This document shows positions 1 to 9,451 of a DNA stretch of 64,000 bases, one piece after another. A model generated the notes under the pieces. It did not search any database. It had not been told where the DNA came from and saw only the letters and a list, made by a program, of their open reading frames with translations. The DNA comes from Salmonirosea aquatica. GTDB lineage: Bacteria; Bacteroidota; Bacteroidia; Cytophagales; Spirosomataceae. The stretch covers positions 1,550,001 to 1,614,000 of the forward strand of contig NZ_WHLY01000002.1 in assembly GCF_009296315.1 (NCBI RefSeq). Direction: 5' to 3'. Position 1 is the stretch's first letter; each line of letters starts with the position of its first letter. Made by a program: the position numbers and the translations under genes.

Positions 1-423
1 GAATTTTTCCGTACCCTAATCGGAAACGACCTTAGCAACAGTATCTCCCCGCTGGGACGCTGGCTCAATGGTACCGTACGGGCCATCGACTACGGCCACA
101 TTAGCGTGGAGTTTACAATCCGGGAAAACATGACTAACCCAATGGGTGTGCTGCACGGCGGCAGCGCCGCCGCTATGATGGACGAGGTAGTAGGGATGAT
201 GGTGTTTGCGCTCGGACGCGAGTACGGCTACACTTCCGTGAATCTGAACTGCGATTTCCTCAACGCTGCCCGGCTGGGCGAAGTACTTACGGCCAACGCC
301 AAGGTAATCCGGGCGGGCCGCAATATAGTCCATTGCGAGTGCGAGCTCGTTACCACTGAGGGCAAGATTATTGCCAAATGTGCTTCCAACCTGATTCAGA
401 CAGGTATTCGGCTGCCGGGTTAA
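1..423 (+). CDS. PaaI-like hotdog-fold thioesterase, 5' end outside the window
   Basis: The reading frame is open from the first base of the window to the TAA at 421-423, so the visible 140 codons are the C-terminal part of a longer gene. The segment HGGSAAAMMDEVVG matches the hotdog thioesterase signature (HGG followed by an acidic residue in the central helix), as in PaaI/YdiI acyl-CoA thioesterases of about 140-150 residues. Members hydrolyse acyl- or aryl-CoA thioesters in the cytoplasm. A GTG at 106 is a possible internal start but would cut the fold, so the upstream frame is preferred. It lies just upstream of the tetR promoter, in the same direction, with about 20 bases between its stop and the -33 element. 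The true substrate cannot be told from sequence. Confidence 0.85.
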   Translation, partial: EFFRTLIGNDLSNSISPLGRWLNGTVRAIDYGHISVEFTIRENMTNPMGVLHGGSAAAMMDEVVGMMVFALGREYGYTSVNLNCDFLNAARLGEVLTANAKVIRAGRNIVHCECELVTTEGKIIAKCASNLIQTGIRLPG

Positions 424-441
424 AAAAAAAATTAAAAATAA

Positions 442-472
442 TTTGGACACTAAACACTGTTCAGTATATTTG
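442..472 (+). promoter_or_regulatory. Promoter of the TetR-regulator gene
   Basis: A TTTG at 442-445 (-33) is followed after 19 bases by TATATTTG at 465-472, a full match to the Bacteroidota -7 consensus TAnnTTTG at the expected spacing. Transcription would begin near 479, about 15 bases before the chosen ATG at 494. The TetR operator-like palindrome fills the spacer. Confidence 0.7.
449..465. promoter_or_regulatory. TetR-type operator 1
   Basis: ACTAAACACTGTTCAGT is a 17-base imperfect palindrome (one mismatched pair, single central base) lying between the -33 and -7 elements of the tetR promoter. A 15-base portion, ACTAAACACTGTTCA at 449-463, recurs exactly in inverse orientation at 1196-1210 before the efflux channel gene. 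Placement and shared sequence fit autorepression by the adjacent TetR protein; binding itself is inferred. Confidence 0.65.
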
Positions 473-493
473 TACTGTATTTAGAAATTGACC

Positions 494-1111
494 ATGGGAA
501 TATCAGAGCGGAAAGAGCGGGATCGGGAAGAAATGCGGGAGTTGATTCTTAATGCCGCCCGTACGCTTTTCCTGACCAAAGGCTACGAAAAAACAAGCAT
601 CCGTAACATCGCGGATGCGATCGAGTATAGCCCGGGTACCATCTATCTCTATTATAAGGATAAGAATGAGCTGCTTTTTGCCCTGCACGAAGCGGCGTTT
701 GCCAGAATGACCGCCGAACTTTCCCAGGTAGGTACCATCAGCGACCCTTTCGCCCGGTTAGTAGAAATGGGCCACCAGTATATCAAATATGCTATCGCTA
801 ACCCCGAGATGTACGATTTGATGTTTCTTATGGAGGGTCCAATGGAGGATTTAGCCTGCCGTGACGAATCGTGGGAAGATGGTAAAAAGTCCTTTTCTCT
901 ACTGGAAAACGTTGTATCGGAATGCATTAAGGTTGGATATTTTCAGGAACAGAATATTGAAACCGCCGCACTCACGATTTGGAGCTACATGCACGGGCTG
1001 GTGACAATCTACCTGAAAGGTCGGATGAAAATGTTCAATGACAACCGTGAGAATGAGCGCATGCAGCAGTCGTTTGCCTTGTTTGTAAAGATGTTGCGGG
1101 GGGCATTGTGA
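494..1111 (+). CDS. TetR/AcrR family transcriptional regulator of the efflux operon
   Basis: A 205-residue protein with an N-terminal TetR helix-turn-helix (roughly residues 10-58; core region around ADAIEYSPGTIYLYYKDKNEL) and an all-helical C-terminal ligand and dimer domain that includes the WHG-like segment of AcrR relatives. It very likely represses its own gene and the RND efflux genes that follow, since matching palindromes sit in its promoter and just before the channel gene. Induction would follow binding of a small hydrophobic compound, whose identity cannot be read here. The ATG at 494 is preferred over the TTG at 488 because it sits about 15 bases after the predicted transcription start. 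Confidence 0.9.
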   Translation: MGISERKERDREEMRELILNAARTLFLTKGYEKTSIRNIADAIEYSPGTIYLYYKDKNELLFALHEAAFARMTAELSQVGTISDPFARLVEMGHQYIKYAIANPEMYDLMFLMEGPMEDLACRDESWEDGKKSFSLLENVVSECIKVGYFQEQNIETAALTIWSYMHGLVTIYLKGRMKMFNDNRENERMQQSFALFVKMLRGAL

Positions 1112-1193
1112 GGCACACACTTAGGTGAAAGTCCTAGTTTGAGTTTAATTTTTATACATGAGTACAGTTGCTGTGCTATTTTTTTGCCTTTCT

Positions 1194-1210
1194 AATGAAC
1201 AGTGTTTAGT
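1194..1210. promoter_or_regulatory. TetR-type operator 2, before the efflux operon
   Basis: AATGAACAGTGTTTAGT contains the exact reverse complement of the 15 bases at 449-463. It ends 18 bases before the ATG of the channel gene, a position where bound repressor would block initiation or the early transcribed region. No good TAnnTTTG element was found for this promoter; a T-rich stretch at 1179-1187 has the right letters but the wrong spacing. Confidence 0.6.
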
Positions 1211-1228
1211 AAGTATACAACGATTATT

Positions 1229-2602
1229 ATGAAATACATTCTACTTTTTGCAGCCTTAGGCTGGTTTCTACCCTCTAGGGCGACAGCGCAGGTACCTGCT
1301 GCGCTTGAAGAATACGTGCAGCTGGGTTTGGCAAACAATCTCTCGCTGAAGCAGGAAACGCTGGGCATTGCCAATGCTACCGAAAACTTACGGCAGGCCA
1401 GAGCACTGTTTTATCCGCACGTGACCTTTGCACCTACCTATTCATTAGCCGCCGGAGGACGCCGGTTGCAGTTCCCGGTTGGTGATTTATTGAATCCGGT
1501 GTACAAAACCCTGAACGAGATGACGCAATCCGATCGCTTCCCGCAGATTGAAAATGTGGATGTCCAACTGGCTCCCAACAATTTCCACGATACCAAACTG
1601 TCCATTCAGTACGCGATCTACAATCCTGAAATTCAGTACAACTACCTGATTCAGCAAAATCTCCTTTCGGCGCAGGAAGCCAGGAAGTATGTGGTAGAAA
1701 ATGAAATCCGCTTCGCCATAGAAACGGCTTACTACCAATATTTGCAGACTCTGGAAGCAGTGCATATCTATGAAACCAGCCGAAACGTACTGAACGAATT
1801 GGTCAGGCTCAACCAGAAATTGGTCGATAATAATGTACAAACAAAAGACGCGGTATTTTCGGCCGAATACGAACGGAGTAGGCTTGAGCAGCAGCAAGCC
1901 GAAGCCAGCCGGAATCGTGAGGTAGCCCAGGCCTACTTTAATTTTCTACTCAACCGTGATCTGAACTCCTCCATTCGGGTAGACAGTACGGTACTCTCCC
2001 AAACCTCTGCGGACCAACTTACTCCCTCGGGTGAATTAGCCAGCCTGACGGAACAGGCTACCCACAATCGTCAGGAATTCCGACAGCTTTCCCATTCGCT
2101 TGAAGCCGCCCAAAATGCGGTACGCCTGCAAGAAATGGCTGGAAAGCTTCCTTCGATTTTTGTTGGAATAAATACGGGTTTCCAGGGGTTTGGGTATACG
2201 TTCAGCGGACAAGCCTACGCGGTGGGCCAACTCGGCCTCACCTGGGATTTGTTCAAGGGCTACGAGCGGAAGTCCAAAATTCAGCAGGCTCGTATCCAGA
2301 CTTATGTTCTGCAAACCCGGCAACAGGAATTGGAAAAACAGATTGCACTGCAAGTCAACCAAGCCTACTACGATCTGATCGCCGCACGCGAAGGGTGGCA
2401 AGCTACGGTCAGCGGATTGAGCAAGGCCGAGCAATATTTCCGCATGATCGACAGCCGCTATCGCAATGGGAGCGTGTTATTGATCGAGTACGTTAAAGCC
2501 CAAAATGATGTGCTCACCGCGAGGCTCCAGCAATCGGTCTCGCGTTACGATCTCCTGATTAAGTACTCACTCTTGCAAAAAACTATTTCGACTCCAAACT
2601 AA
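1229..2602 (+). CDS. TolC-like outer-membrane efflux channel
   Basis: A 457-residue protein with a Sec signal peptide (hydrophobic run ending near ATAQ) and two repeats of the outer membrane efflux protein family, rich in long coiled helices (for example the segments around residues 150-220 and 310-420). It would form the trimeric channel of a tripartite RND pump, spanning the outer membrane and the periplasm. The ATG at 1229 is chosen over a GTG at 1202 because it directly precedes the signal peptide and because 1202 lies inside the operator. Eight bases separate it from the adaptor gene, so the two are co-transcribed. Confidence 0.92.
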   Translation: MKYILLFAALGWFLPSRATAQVPAALEEYVQLGLANNLSLKQETLGIANATENLRQARALFYPHVTFAPTYSLAAGGRRLQFPVGDLLNPVYKTLNEMTQSDRFPQIENVDVQLAPNNFHDTKLSIQYAIYNPEIQYNYLIQQNLLSAQEARKYVVENEIRFAIETAYYQYLQTLEAVHIYETSRNVLNELVRLNQKLVDNNVQTKDAVFSAEYERSRLEQQQAEASRNREVAQAYFNFLLNRDLNSSIRVDSTVLSQTSADQLTPSGELASLTEQATHNRQEFRQLSHSLEAAQNAVRLQEMAGKLPSIFVGINTGFQGFGYTFSGQAYAVGQLGLTWDLFKGYERKSKIQQARIQTYVLQTRQQELEKQIALQVNQAYYDLIAAREGWQATVSGLSKAEQYFRMIDSRYRNGSVLLIEYVKAQNDVLTARLQQSVSRYDLLIKYSLLQKTISTPN

Positions 2603-2609
2603 AACTGAC

Positions 2610-3638
2610 ATGAAATTTTCTCTCTTCTTCCCCCTCCTTCTTTTCATCTTCGCCGCCTGCCAACAGGAAAAAGCGGCGCAAAAGGCAGTTGCCGACGAAG
2701 TCGTCATCGCCACCCAATCGGTACCTGTTACCCAATCCGTCCGCGCCGAACCAATTTACGTGTCGGGCGCAGTAGCCTCGTCCGACGAAGCCAAACTCTC
2801 TTTCAAAATTGGCGGCATCGTGCAACGAATTACGGTGCGTGAAGGTGAAACCGTTCGAAAAGGCCAGCTCCTCGCCATTCTGGATCAAACCGAAATCACC
2901 GCCCAAGTGAGCCAGGCGCAGTACGCTACCGAAAAAGCCGAACGAGATCAAAAGCGAGTCCAGAACATGCTCCGCGACACGGCGGCCACGCTGGAACAAA
3001 TGCAGAACGCTACCACGGGCTATGAGGTGGCCAGACAAAACCTGCAGATTGCCCAATTCAACCAATCCTATTCCCGCATCGTGTCGCCCATCGACGGAAC
3101 CGTTACTCGTAAGTACATGAACGAAGGCGAATTGGCCGGCGTGGGTTCGCCCGTCCTGCTCATCGCCTCCAACCGCCGAAACGATTGGGTGGTACGCGTG
3201 GGCGTTACGGACAAGGACTGGGTGCGGCTCAAAATTGGGGATCGCGCTACGGTACAGCTTGACGCCTATCCCGGTGAATCGCTGACGGGTACCGTGTCGC
3301 GCCTGGCCCAGGCGGCTGACCCGATGAATAAGCTCTACGAGATAGAAATCAAAATCGTCCCAAACGGCAGGCGTCTTGCCGCCGGGCTCTTCGCCAAAGT
3401 AGAACTACACCCCTCCCAAAGCCGTACCTACGCCATGATTCCCGTAGAAGCCATCGTCGAAGGCAACGGACGTGAGGCTTTTGTTTTTGTGAATAACCAG
3501 GGTAAGGCCAGGCGTATACCTGTTACCGTAGGGTACCTCGATGGGCCCAATGTCCTGATCACCGACGGCCTGGACAGCATTGAAACCATTATCACCTCCG
3601 GCAGCGCTTACCTCACCGAAGGCTCCTCTATTCAATAA
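2610..3638 (+). CDS. RND efflux periplasmic adaptor (membrane fusion) lipoprotein
   Basis: The 342-residue product has a lipoprotein signal with the lipobox cysteine at position 17 (FAAC) and the usual HlyD/AcrA order: a barrel-sandwich or lipoyl half (around VREGETVRKGQLLAILDQ), a short helical hairpin, the second lipoyl half (SPIDGTVTRKYMNEGELAG) and beta-barrel and membrane-proximal domains. It would link the inner-membrane pump to the channel. It lies between the two in the same operon. The short hairpin is typical of adaptors that serve AcrB or metal-type RND pumps; the exported substrate is not evident. Confidence 0.92.
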   Translation: MKFSLFFPLLLFIFAACQQEKAAQKAVADEVVIATQSVPVTQSVRAEPIYVSGAVASSDEAKLSFKIGGIVQRITVREGETVRKGQLLAILDQTEITAQVSQAQYATEKAERDQKRVQNMLRDTAATLEQMQNATTGYEVARQNLQIAQFNQSYSRIVSPIDGTVTRKYMNEGELAGVGSPVLLIASNRRNDWVVRVGVTDKDWVRLKIGDRATVQLDAYPGESLTGTVSRLAQAADPMNKLYEIEIKIVPNGRRLAAGLFAKVELHPSQSRTYAMIPVEAIVEGNGREAFVFVNNQGKARRIPVTVGYLDGPNVLITDGLDSIETIITSGSAYLTEGSSIQ

Positions 3639-3706
3639 TTCTAACTAAAACACCGACCGATTCTCTCTGCTATACATGAGCAGTATCGGCCGTATGGCAA
3701 AAAGCT

Positions 3707-6700
3707 ATGAACCTATCCGAATTTAGTGTCAAAAACTGGCAGTTTATGCTGGTGATGTTTATCGGCGTCGTCGCGCTGGGCGTCAATTCCCTGCTCAACA
3801 TGCCCCGGGGCGAAGATCCCGAATTTTTCGCCCCGCAATTTGCAGTCGTGTACGTGTATCCGGGCACGGATGCCCTCGACATGGAGGAGCTGGTAGTTGA
3901 TAAGGTCGAGGAGCGCTTTTCGGCGCTGGATAATATCAAAAACGTCATGACCAGCATCGACGACGGCCTAGCTGTGGTACAAATCGAATACGAATTCAGC
4001 GAAGATCCCGACGAAAAGTACCAGGAAGTCGTGCGTGAGGTAGGTTCTTTGGCCCGCGAACTACCCGCCGATATTTTCCGCACCGAAATCCGGCGCTTTT
4101 CGCCCACCGATGTCAATATTGTCCAGGTAGCCCTGATTTCTGAAACTGCCTCGGCCAAAGAACTAGGCGACCAGGCCGACCGCCTGAAAGACGAGCTGAC
4201 GAAGGTAAAAAGTCTGAAAAACGTGGATGACTGGGGCTACCCGGCCAGCACGGTGCGCGTGACGTTGAATGTGGAAAAAATGGCTTCCGAGGGCGTGGCG
4301 GTCAACCGGGTATTGGGTGCGATTCAGGCCGAGAACAGTACCATTCCGGGCGGTAGTCTGCAGGCAGGCCAGCGGAAATTCAACGTCAAAACTTCCGACG
4401 ATTACCAAAACCTCGACGAAATAAGGAACACAATCGTTGGGACCAACGGACAGAAAATCACCTATCTGCGCGACGTAGCCGACGTGGCCTACAACTACGA
4501 GGAAGAAACGCATCTGACCCGCCTCAATGGTCACCGCTGTGTACTCGTGACTGCCGCCCAAAAGGAAGGACAAAACATCGAAAAAGTAGGTCAGGCCCTG
4601 AATCCGGTCGTAGCGCAGTTTGCCAAAACCCTGCCCGCGAATATCGAATTAGTCAAAAGCTTTGATCAGGCCGAGAGTGTCAGCAAGCGGCTGGGCCGTT
4701 TTGCCAAAGATTTCGGGATTGCCATTTTGCTGGTGTCGCTCACGCTGCTACCGCTGGGCTTTCGGGCGGCGTTGGTGGTCATGATTTCCATCCCGCTATC
4801 GCTGGCCATCGGACTGGCGGGCCTGGACTACCTTGGATTCAGCATCAACCAATTGAGCATTGTGGGCTTGATCGTCGCATTAGGCATTCTGGTGGACGAC
4901 TCGATCGTGGTCGTTGAAAATATCGAACGCTGGATGCGCGAAGGGTACCCCAAGCGCGAGGCGGCCATCAAAGCGACCCGACAGATTACGTTGGCCGTAA
5001 TCGGTTGTACCGTCACCCTGGTACTGGCGTTCTTACCGCTCAATTTCCTGCCCGAAGCCTCGGGCGACTTCATCCGCAGCCTGCCGATGGCCGTAACGCT
5101 GACTATTATCGCCTCCATGGTCGTTTCGCTTACGATCGTGCCCTTCCTGAGTAGCCGAATTTTGAAAACCGACCACAATCTCGAAGGCAACATTTTTCTC
5201 CGCGCTTTGAAAAAAGTCATCTCCGGCTCGTACAGTCGGCTACTGTACTGGGCATTGCGGCATCCGTTGCCAACGTTGCTCGTGGCTTTGGTATTATTCG
5301 TTTCCTCGTTGGGGTTGACCAAAATCATTGGTTTCGGACTTTTTCCCAAATCCGAAAAACCCATGTTCCTCGTCACGCTGGAAACCCCCGATGGTACGGC
5401 CCTGTCCGAAACCAACCGGATTGCCCGCACCGTCGAAATGGAATTGAAGAAAATTCCCGAGCTAAAATACAGTACTACGAACGTCGGCAAGGGAAATCCA
5501 AGGATTTACTACAACGTCATCCAACGCTCCGAGGCTTCCAATGTGGCTGAATTTTTCGTGCAATTGCAGGATGTACCGCCTGCCAAAAAAGGCGAGATCA
5601 TCGATGAACTCCGCAACCGTTTCCGGCTGGTACCCAATGCCAAAGTGGAGGTCAAAGATTTTGAGCAGGGCCCCAATACGGAAGCTCCGGTGGCCATCCG
5701 GGTATTCGGCGAAGACCTGGCCCAACTGCGGAGCACAGCGGCTGGCGTGGAGAAAATCCTGAAAAGTACCCCCGGAACGATCTACGTAAATAATCCGCTG
5801 GCCAATCAGAAAACCGATCTGCGGGTGAAGATCAACAAAGAAAAAGCCGGGATGCTGGGCATTTCGATGGTGGATGTCAACCGCACCATCCGCCTGGCGG
5901 TGGCGGGTCTGAACGTAGGTACTTTCAAAGATGCCCAAGGCGACGATTACAATATCAATGTGACCATGCCCAAGGGCAAAGTGACCGACCAAAGCGTACT
6001 CAATAATTTGTATATCAATACCCTGGCGGGATCGTCGGTACCGTTGCGGCAAATCGCCGACCTGCAATTCGAGAGTGCCACTAACCAAATCCGACACTAC
6101 GACAAAGATCGCTACGTGACCGTATCGGCCTACGTGAAGAGCGATTTTCTGGTAGATGATGTGTACAGCGCGATTATCGACAAGTTGGATAAGTACCAAT
6201 TCCCGCCGGAGTTTCACTACGAAGCAGCGGGCGAACTGGAAGCGCGGGCCAAGTCGTTTGGCGGGCTGGGTACCATCATTCTCATCACGGCTTTTGGCTT
6301 TCTGGGGGTATTGGTACTGGAATTCGGGACTTTCAAGAGTTCGCTGATCGTGCTGTCGGTCATTCCGCTAGGCATGATCGGAGCTTTCTGCGCTTTATTT
6401 CTGGTAGGGTACCCCCTCTCATTTGTCGCCATCATTGGTCTCATTGCCCTCATCGGCATCGAGGTCAAGAACTCCATTCTGCTCGTGGACTTCACCAACC
6501 AGCTTCGTGCCGAAGGGGTACCCCTCATCGAAGCCATTCAGCAAGCGGGTGAAATCCGTTTCGTCCCCATCGTCCTGACTTCGCTAACGGCCATCGGCGG
6601 CCTGCTCCCCCTGGCCATCGAAGGTAATCCGCTCTACTCGCCGCTGGCGTGGGTACTTATCGGCGGACTGATCAGTTCCACACTACTTTCCCGCATCGTA

Positions 6701-6754
6701 ACACCGATTTTGTATAAACTGCTGCCACCGGCGGTGGAGGTAGTTTCAGTGTAG
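3707..6754 (+). CDS. RND family efflux transporter permease (AcrB/MexB type)
   Basis: At 1015 residues this is the inner-membrane pump of the tripartite system, with twelve membrane segments in two homologous halves and two large periplasmic loops. The proton-relay region of TM4 reads GILVDDSIVVVENIER, with the paired aspartates of the hydrophobe/amphiphile exporters, and the matching TM10 lysine is in IEVKNSILLVDF. The paired Asp points to drug-like organic substrates rather than heavy metals. The gene follows the adaptor after 68 bases in the same direction and shares the TetR-controlled promoter. An upstream ATG at 3676 is out of frame, so 3707 is the start. Confidence 0.95.
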   Translation: MNLSEFSVKNWQFMLVMFIGVVALGVNSLLNMPRGEDPEFFAPQFAVVYVYPGTDALDMEELVVDKVEERFSALDNIKNVMTSIDDGLAVVQIEYEFSEDPDEKYQEVVREVGSLARELPADIFRTEIRRFSPTDVNIVQVALISETASAKELGDQADRLKDELTKVKSLKNVDDWGYPASTVRVTLNVEKMASEGVAVNRVLGAIQAENSTIPGGSLQAGQRKFNVKTSDDYQNLDEIRNTIVGTNGQKITYLRDVADVAYNYEEETHLTRLNGHRCVLVTAAQKEGQNIEKVGQALNPVVAQFAKTLPANIELVKSFDQAESVSKRLGRFAKDFGIAILLVSLTLLPLGFRAALVVMISIPLSLAIGLAGLDYLGFSINQLSIVGLIVALGILVDDSIVVVENIERWMREGYPKREAAIKATRQITLAVIGCTVTLVLAFLPLNFLPEASGDFIRSLPMAVTLTIIASMVVSLTIVPFLSSRILKTDHNLEGNIFLRALKKVISGSYSRLLYWALRHPLPTLLVALVLFVSSLGLTKIIGFGLFPKSEKPMFLVTLETPDGTALSETNRIARTVEMELKKIPELKYSTTNVGKGNPRIYYNVIQRSEASNVAEFFVQLQDVPPAKKGEIIDELRNRFRLVPNAKVEVKDFEQGPNTEAPVAIRVFGEDLAQLRSTAAGVEKILKSTPGTIYVNNPLANQKTDLRVKINKEKAGMLGISMVDVNRTIRLAVAGLNVGTFKDAQGDDYNINVTMPKGKVTDQSVLNNLYINTLAGSSVPLRQIADLQFESATNQIRHYDKDRYVTVSAYVKSDFLVDDVYSAIIDKLDKYQFPPEFHYEAAGELEARAKSFGGLGTIILITAFGFLGVLVLEFGTFKSSLIVLSVIPLGMIGAFCALFLVGYPLSFVAIIGLIALIGIEVKNSILLVDFTNQLRAEGVPLIEAIQQAGEIRFVPIVLTSLTAIGGLLPLAIEGNPLYSPLAWVLIGGLISSTLLSRIVTPILYKLLPPAVEVVSV

Positions 6755-6957
6755 GTTTGATGTAAATCATGTATTTTACCATTTATAGCCAAACTTAATT
6801 GTAGGTAGGTTTTTTGAGATAAAATTGGTGCAGAATGAAGTGACGATGGAGGCGTTCTTCGTCAATTAATCTACCCTTAATCGGGAGTTATTTTTTCTGA
6901 GCGTTACAACTAATAGTCGTGTAGCTGGCTCTACGAACCAACCTAAAAAAACGCAAA

Positions 6958-8082
6958 ATGAAATTAAAGAAAATTGGTTCGATCGTCTGGGCTGTTTTGT
7001 TAGCCACTTTGCTGTGTCATGGGACCTATGCGCAAAAAACATTCTCCGTCACCATCGAAATTTCGCCGCTATTGGTGAAGGAAAAACTCAAAGTTTCCTA
7101 CGATACTAGGATTGAAGAAGTTGAAGTAAAGCCAGTTTTCAAGGGCAATCGCATCATAATCTCAGGAGCGTATTATTCAAGATACGCCAGTTTGGAAATT
7201 GAGTATCCGTCAAAGCAAGGGGGATGGCATGAAGCAAACTTTTTCTTGACCGATGCTCCAGCTACCATTTCATTTTTAGGTGCATCTTCGGACAAAGATC
7301 CTCTTGGTAAATTCAAAGCGAAATACGCGTATACTCACGAAAGCATGGGAAGGGGAGAATTGATAAAGTATACAGCTACAGAGCAAAAGGATGCTATAAC
7401 CTTTTTAGAGGCTCATAAGGACGAAATGAATGACTCACTCTTGACGTTAGCTCGAGAAAAATTTGACAGATGGGAAGACAAGAACATAGAGTTTATTACC
7501 CTAAACCCTGAGTTGTACTATAATTTCTGGTTTTTCAGAACGGGAATCGTATATGACTACAAAATAGGCTCAGATAGCTTGTTTACATTGTTTGCCCTGT
7601 TTCCCGATAGTCTCAAGAATAGCCGGGAAGGAGAGCGCGTTGTAGAAATTTTGCGAAGTTCTAAACTAAAAAAAGGGCAATTGATCCCAGACTTTACAAT
7701 CGAGGATACAACAGGAAGGACATTTTCACTGAGCGATTATCGGGGCAAATACGTACTGCTCGATTTCTGGGCATCCTGGTGTGGACCATGCGTCGCCGAA
7801 ATGTCCACGATTATGGAAGTTAGAAAGAATTTCCCCGAAGAGAAACTGGCTATGGTTTTTATTTCTTCTGATGACGATACTTCTGCCTTTCAAGGTGCTG
7901 TAAAAAAGTACGATATTCAGGGAAAACATGCATTTTTAACTCAAAAAATGATGAGACAATATTCGATACAAGCTATTCCAGTACTCTATGTCATCGACCC
8001 CGAAGGTCAGGTGATTTATAGCTTGTACGAAGAACAAGACAATCTCAAATCGCTCAATAAAGTACTTGCGGACCGGCTATAA
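6958..8082 (+). CDS. TlpA/ResA-like thiol-disulfide oxidoreductase with N-terminal DUF4369-like region
   Basis: The 374-residue protein starts with a signal peptide (cleavage near YAQ) and a beta-rich region of about 100 residues resembling the DUF4369 domain common in Bacteroidota. A helical linker follows, then a C-terminal thioredoxin fold (from about residue 240) with the active site WCGPC, cysteines at 275 and 278. These proteins work in the periplasm, probably reducing disulfides, for instance in cytochrome maturation or outer-membrane protein repair. The gene has about 200 bases of upstream DNA in which I see no clear promoter, and it overlaps the convergent esterase gene by six bases. 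Partners are unknown. Confidence 0.88.
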   Translation: MKLKKIGSIVWAVLLATLLCHGTYAQKTFSVTIEISPLLVKEKLKVSYDTRIEEVEVKPVFKGNRIIISGAYYSRYASLEIEYPSKQGGWHEANFFLTDAPATISFLGASSDKDPLGKFKAKYAYTHESMGRGELIKYTATEQKDAITFLEAHKDEMNDSLLTLAREKFDRWEDKNIEFITLNPELYYNFWFFRTGIVYDYKIGSDSLFTLFALFPDSLKNSREGERVVEILRSSKLKKGQLIPDFTIEDTTGRTFSLSDYRGKYVLLDFWASWCGPCVAEMSTIMEVRKNFPEEKLAMVFISSDDDTSAFQGAVKKYDIQGKHAFLTQKMMRQYSIQAIPVLYVIDPEGQVIYSLYEEQDNLKSLNKVLADRL

Positions 8083-9324
8083 CTTCCCCTTTACAAAAAT
8101 CGGACTCGAAACCGACACCTCGCGGTGGTCGGTAATGTAGAAAAAGCCGTAGGCAAAATTCGGATCGGGTACTTTAGCGGTGAGTTTTTTCCGCGCAGGA
8201 TCGACTTTGGCTTCTACACTGGCCCAAACCCGTTGCTCATTGGCCGACGTGATGTCCGAGGAATAGTAAAAACGCGCTGCACGCAGCCCCACCACCGCGT
8301 CAAAGGCCGTGTGGACAGTCGAATCACTTTTCTTTACTGTTTCCACTTTTGGCAACGGAACGCCATCGTTCAGTACCGATTCGAAGAAATAGCGAATTTC
8401 AACGGGCTCCCAACCGTGCGTATGGCTATGCCTCATGTCGGGTTTCAAGCAAATGTTTTTCTGCGTTTCTTTTGGCAGTGCGTAGGTTTTGGAATAAGGG
8501 CTAATATTATAGAAACGATCTTTATTACCATTGACAAAAAGCAGTGCAGGCCGTGTGAAGGGCAGGTACACCGAAGGATCGAAGTACTTCATCCACTTGG
8601 TTTTTTCCTGGGATGATAGCTTTGCCAGATCTTTACCAAAAACATCCGACTCGTCGTAGTACCCGCAGCCATACACCGGCACTGCGGCTTTGAAACGATT
8701 GTCCAGGCCCGCGACGATGCACGTCAGATAGCCGCCCCAGCTGATGCCCGTCAGTGCGGTTTTGGTAAAATCGACTTGTGGCTGGTTTAGTAAGAGCGAG
8801 TGCGCCAGGATGACACTGGCGACAGCATGATAACTCCATACATTTTGTAGTTCTCCTTTTTCGATGCTGGTAAATTTTAATTCGTGGGTTTGGTCCGGCC
8901 CGGCGTCCGGCAGGAATTGTCCGTCGGCACCTTTTCCGCCTAGATCCATGGCGATAGCTGCGTAGCCATCGGCAGCCCACTTTTCTACCCATTCCTTAAA
9001 GGCAGCACCTCCCCCACCGTGTACCAGCACTACGCCCGGAAACTTCCGATTGGTTTTCTTTCCCATTAATAAGTCCGGATTGGAATAGTAGGCAAAAACC
9101 CGGGTAGGTTTGCCCTGGTAATTTACACTTTCGTACGTCAGTGAGCGAACGGCCGAGGTAGAATCGAGCCAGGAAAAAGCGGGAGGTTTGCTCATTGATT
9201 TCAAATCCCAGAGTATTTCCGTTGAGCCGAAAGGCTCGGTATCAATAGTAGGAATATTTTTCTGAGCATTGACTCTACCAAAAACTAAAAAAGTAAGCAG
9301 CAGAGAGAGAAAGTGTCTTGACAT
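8077..9324 (-). CDS. Secreted alpha/beta hydrolase (acetyl xylan esterase / dienelactone hydrolase type)
   Basis: The predicted 415-residue protein begins with a signal peptide (MSRHFLSLLLTFLVFGRVNA) and carries an alpha/beta hydrolase core: oxyanion loop VLVHGGGGAAFKEW, nucleophile elbow GISWGGY (Ser) and a late His in the region RHSHTHGWE. Family relatives remove acetyl or other acyl groups from sugars or peptides. The frame extends upstream to 9495 but the terminator at 9391-9423 lies in that extension, so the ATG at 9324 before the signal peptide is the start. It sits downstream of the SusD gene and may process the ligand that the SusCD pair imports, though a terminator separates them. 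The C-terminal 100 residues form a beta-rich domain I cannot name. Confidence 0.85.
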   Translation of the reverse strand: MSRHFLSLLLTFLVFGRVNAQKNIPTIDTEPFGSTEILWDLKSMSKPPAFSWLDSTSAVRSLTYESVNYQGKPTRVFAYYSNPDLLMGKKTNRKFPGVVLVHGGGGAAFKEWVEKWAADGYAAIAMDLGGKGADGQFLPDAGPDQTHELKFTSIEKGELQNVWSYHAVASVILAHSLLLNQPQVDFTKTALTGISWGGYLTCIVAGLDNRFKAAVPVYGCGYYDESDVFGKDLAKLSSQEKTKWMKYFDPSVYLPFTRPALLFVNGNKDRFYNISPYSKTYALPKETQKNICLKPDMRHSHTHGWEPVEIRYFFESVLNDGVPLPKVETVKKSDSTVHTAFDAVVGLRAARFYYSSDITSANEQRVWASVEAKVDPARKKLTAKVPDPNFAYGFFYITDHREVSVSSPIFVKGKL

Positions 9325-9390
9325 AACATGATTAACTTGTTCCATAAATGGGAAGGGGGATGCTCTTTCTTTATACCCCAATTGCCCTAA

Positions 9391-9423
9391 AAAAGCCCCT
9401 TCCTGACAATGGAAGGGGCTTTT
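9391..9423 (-). terminator. Intrinsic terminator after the susD gene
   Basis: A perfect 13-base stem (AAAAGCCCCTTCC with GGAAGGGGCTTTT) closes a 7-base loop. On the minus strand the stem runs into a run of six T, so it ends the susC-susD transcript just after the SusD stop at 9452. Confidence 0.85.
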
Positions 9424-9451
9424 GAATACTTCAACGGTACTTTTGTTTTGA

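Noticed and set aside
1179-1188. T-rich -7 element for the efflux channel gene
   Set aside because: It reads TA followed by seven T and a G, two bases too long for TAnnTTTG.
6755-6957. Possible small gene or riboswitch before the TlpA-like gene
   Set aside because: No open frame with plausible composition, no stable hairpin and no recognised riboswitch motif.
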